From contig JAGXIA010000050.1 of the NCBI GenBank assembly GCA_024635885.1, positions 1 to 15,838 on the forward strand: a DNA stretch of 15,838 nt, given 5' to 3'. A model generated the notes under the pieces. The model saw nothing but the letters and a program-made list of their open reading frames with translations. It made no database searches and was not told the origin of the DNA. Positions 15,110 through 15,838 of the stretch are shown piece after piece. Each line of letters begins with the position of its first letter. The stretch's first letter is position 1. The stretch is from Helicobacteraceae bacterium (lineage in GTDB: Bacteria; Campylobacterota; Campylobacteria; Campylobacterales; Sulfurimonadaceae). The translations under genes were made by a program, and so were the position numbers.

Positions 15110-15838
15110 CTACTCTTGTATGTAGTAACCTATACCAGAAGCATTTTTAATTATGTCTGTTTCTAGTTTATTTCTAAGTCTCCAAACAAGAGTCCTAACA
15201 CTGTTTTCAGTTGCTCCAGTCTCATCCCAAACATAGTTCATTGCTTGATCAAAACTCACAACAAGTCCTAGTTGGGCAACAAGAAGTCGTAAAAAAGAAT
15301 TCTCTTTTTTTGTAAGCTTGATTTTTTTGCCCTTATAAAATGTTTCACAAACACTAATATCAAGCCAATAATCGTCTCCAAAAGGGACTATGGGTTTATC
15401 TGATGTACGTTTTGAATAGAGTAGTTTTTCTAAATTAAATTTATCTACTTTAAGTGTTTTAATATCTTCTTGTCTCTCATTTTCTACTTGATATTTAAAG
15501 AGTGCCATTTGTATTGTTGCATGAAGTGAACTTGGGTCAAAAGGTTTAACAATATAACCATAAGGTTCAGTTAGTTTCGCTTGGGATATTATTTCATCAT
15601 CACTGTATGATGTTAAAAATATAAATGGTATATTGTATTTTTTACGTACCAGTTTAGCTAATTCAATTCCATCATTACTTTCTTGTAAGGATATATCGAT
15701 GATTATAACATTGGGTTTATATACGTCTATATCATGTTTAGCCTGAGTCACATTATCACATATAGCCAAGACTTCATAGCCGTGATTCTTAAGTGACATG
15801 CTAAGATTCAAGGCTGTTATCTCATCATCTTCTACAAT
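15110..15838 (-). CDS. OmpR/PhoB-type response regulator, partial (5' end outside the window)
   Basis: The frame is open to the right edge, where the last bases encode IVEDDEITAL, the acidic pocket that begins every receiver domain. The true start therefore lies beyond 15838, and the first methionine-like codon inside the window is not it. The receiver shows the phosphoacceptor Asp in NVIIIDISLQ, FLTSYSDDE and the switch lysine in YIVKPFDP. A winged-helix DNA-binding domain follows (KIKLTKKENSFLRLL, then SVRTLVWRLRNKL and GIGYYIQE). It is a transcription factor activated by phosphorylation. It converges on the hybrid kinase gene with 5 bp between stops, so it is a plausible but unproven target of the kinase's HPt domain. 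A 7-bp inverted repeat (TTACTAC/GTAGTAA, 15107-15128) covers the junction. Confidence 0.88.
   Translation of the reverse strand: MVEDDEITALNLSMSLKNHGYEVLAICDNVTQAKHDIDVYKPNVIIIDISLQESNDGIELAKLVRKKYNIPFIFLTSYSDDEIISQAKLTEPYGYIVKPFDPSSLHATIQMALFKYQVENERQEDIKTLKVDKFNLEKLLYSKRTSDKPIVPFGDDYWLDISVCETFYKGKKIKLTKKENSFLRLLVAQLGLVVSFDQAMNYVWDETGATENSVRTLVWRLRNKLETDIIKNASGIGYYIQE

Noticed and set aside
15110..15811. A response regulator starting inside the window at a TTG near 15811
   Set aside because: The frame continues to the edge and encodes the essential IVEDDE receiver start before that codon, so the gene is simply cut by the window.
1..15838. CRISPR array, rRNA or tRNA genes
   Set aside because: No regularly spaced repeats or conserved RNA gene sequences were seen on either strand.

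Overview
The window looks like chromosomal DNA of a sulfur-oxidising Campylobacterota species (Sulfurimonas/Sulfurovum-like). This is inferred from the strong A+T bias, a sulfide:quinone oxidoreductase-type flavoprotein, a periplasmic thioredoxin, and hybrid kinase and regulator proteins of the style seen in that group. No rRNA or tRNA is present to confirm it. The left third (about 1-6400) is an accessory, island-like region and visibly more A+T-rich. The rest (about 6500-15838) reads as ordinary chromosome.

Accessory part. A 12-bp inverted repeat (33-44/114-125) lies just before a UvrD-type helicase that has lost its ATP-binding half. Directly after the helicase comes the 3' scrap of an IS3-family transposase with its right terminal repeat. 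On the minus strand follows a large single-chain restriction-modification enzyme (nuclease, adenine methyltransferase and specificity parts). It is preceded in the same direction by a 71-residue protein and possibly a 36-residue ORF. Divergent from these is ardA, encoding a DNA-mimic antirestriction protein. Its roughly 400-bp leader holds a 122-bp imperfect palindrome and a second hairpin. The region ends in a stretch with GGGACTTTA repeats that could be an island edge. So a restriction enzyme and an antirestriction protein sit back to back among debris of mobile DNA.

Chromosomal part. A two-gene operon encodes a secreted thioredoxin-like protein and a small secreted protein of unknown function. 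Then come pepN (M1 aminopeptidase), an sqr-type flavoprotein followed by a 55-residue protein and a clear terminator, and a two-gene operon. This last operon has a deformylase-fold protein that has lost all its metal ligands and gained membrane helices, then a BarA-like hybrid histidine kinase with HPt. A convergent OmpR-type response regulator runs off the right edge. Three TTGTGAT-like repeats at an 11-bp period upstream of sqr suggest specific regulation.

The observations most worth following are the catalytically dead, membrane-anchored deformylase-like protein paired with the hybrid kinase, and the large palindrome ahead of ardA. The palindrome could be a single-stranded-DNA promoter of the kind known from conjugative plasmid leading regions.
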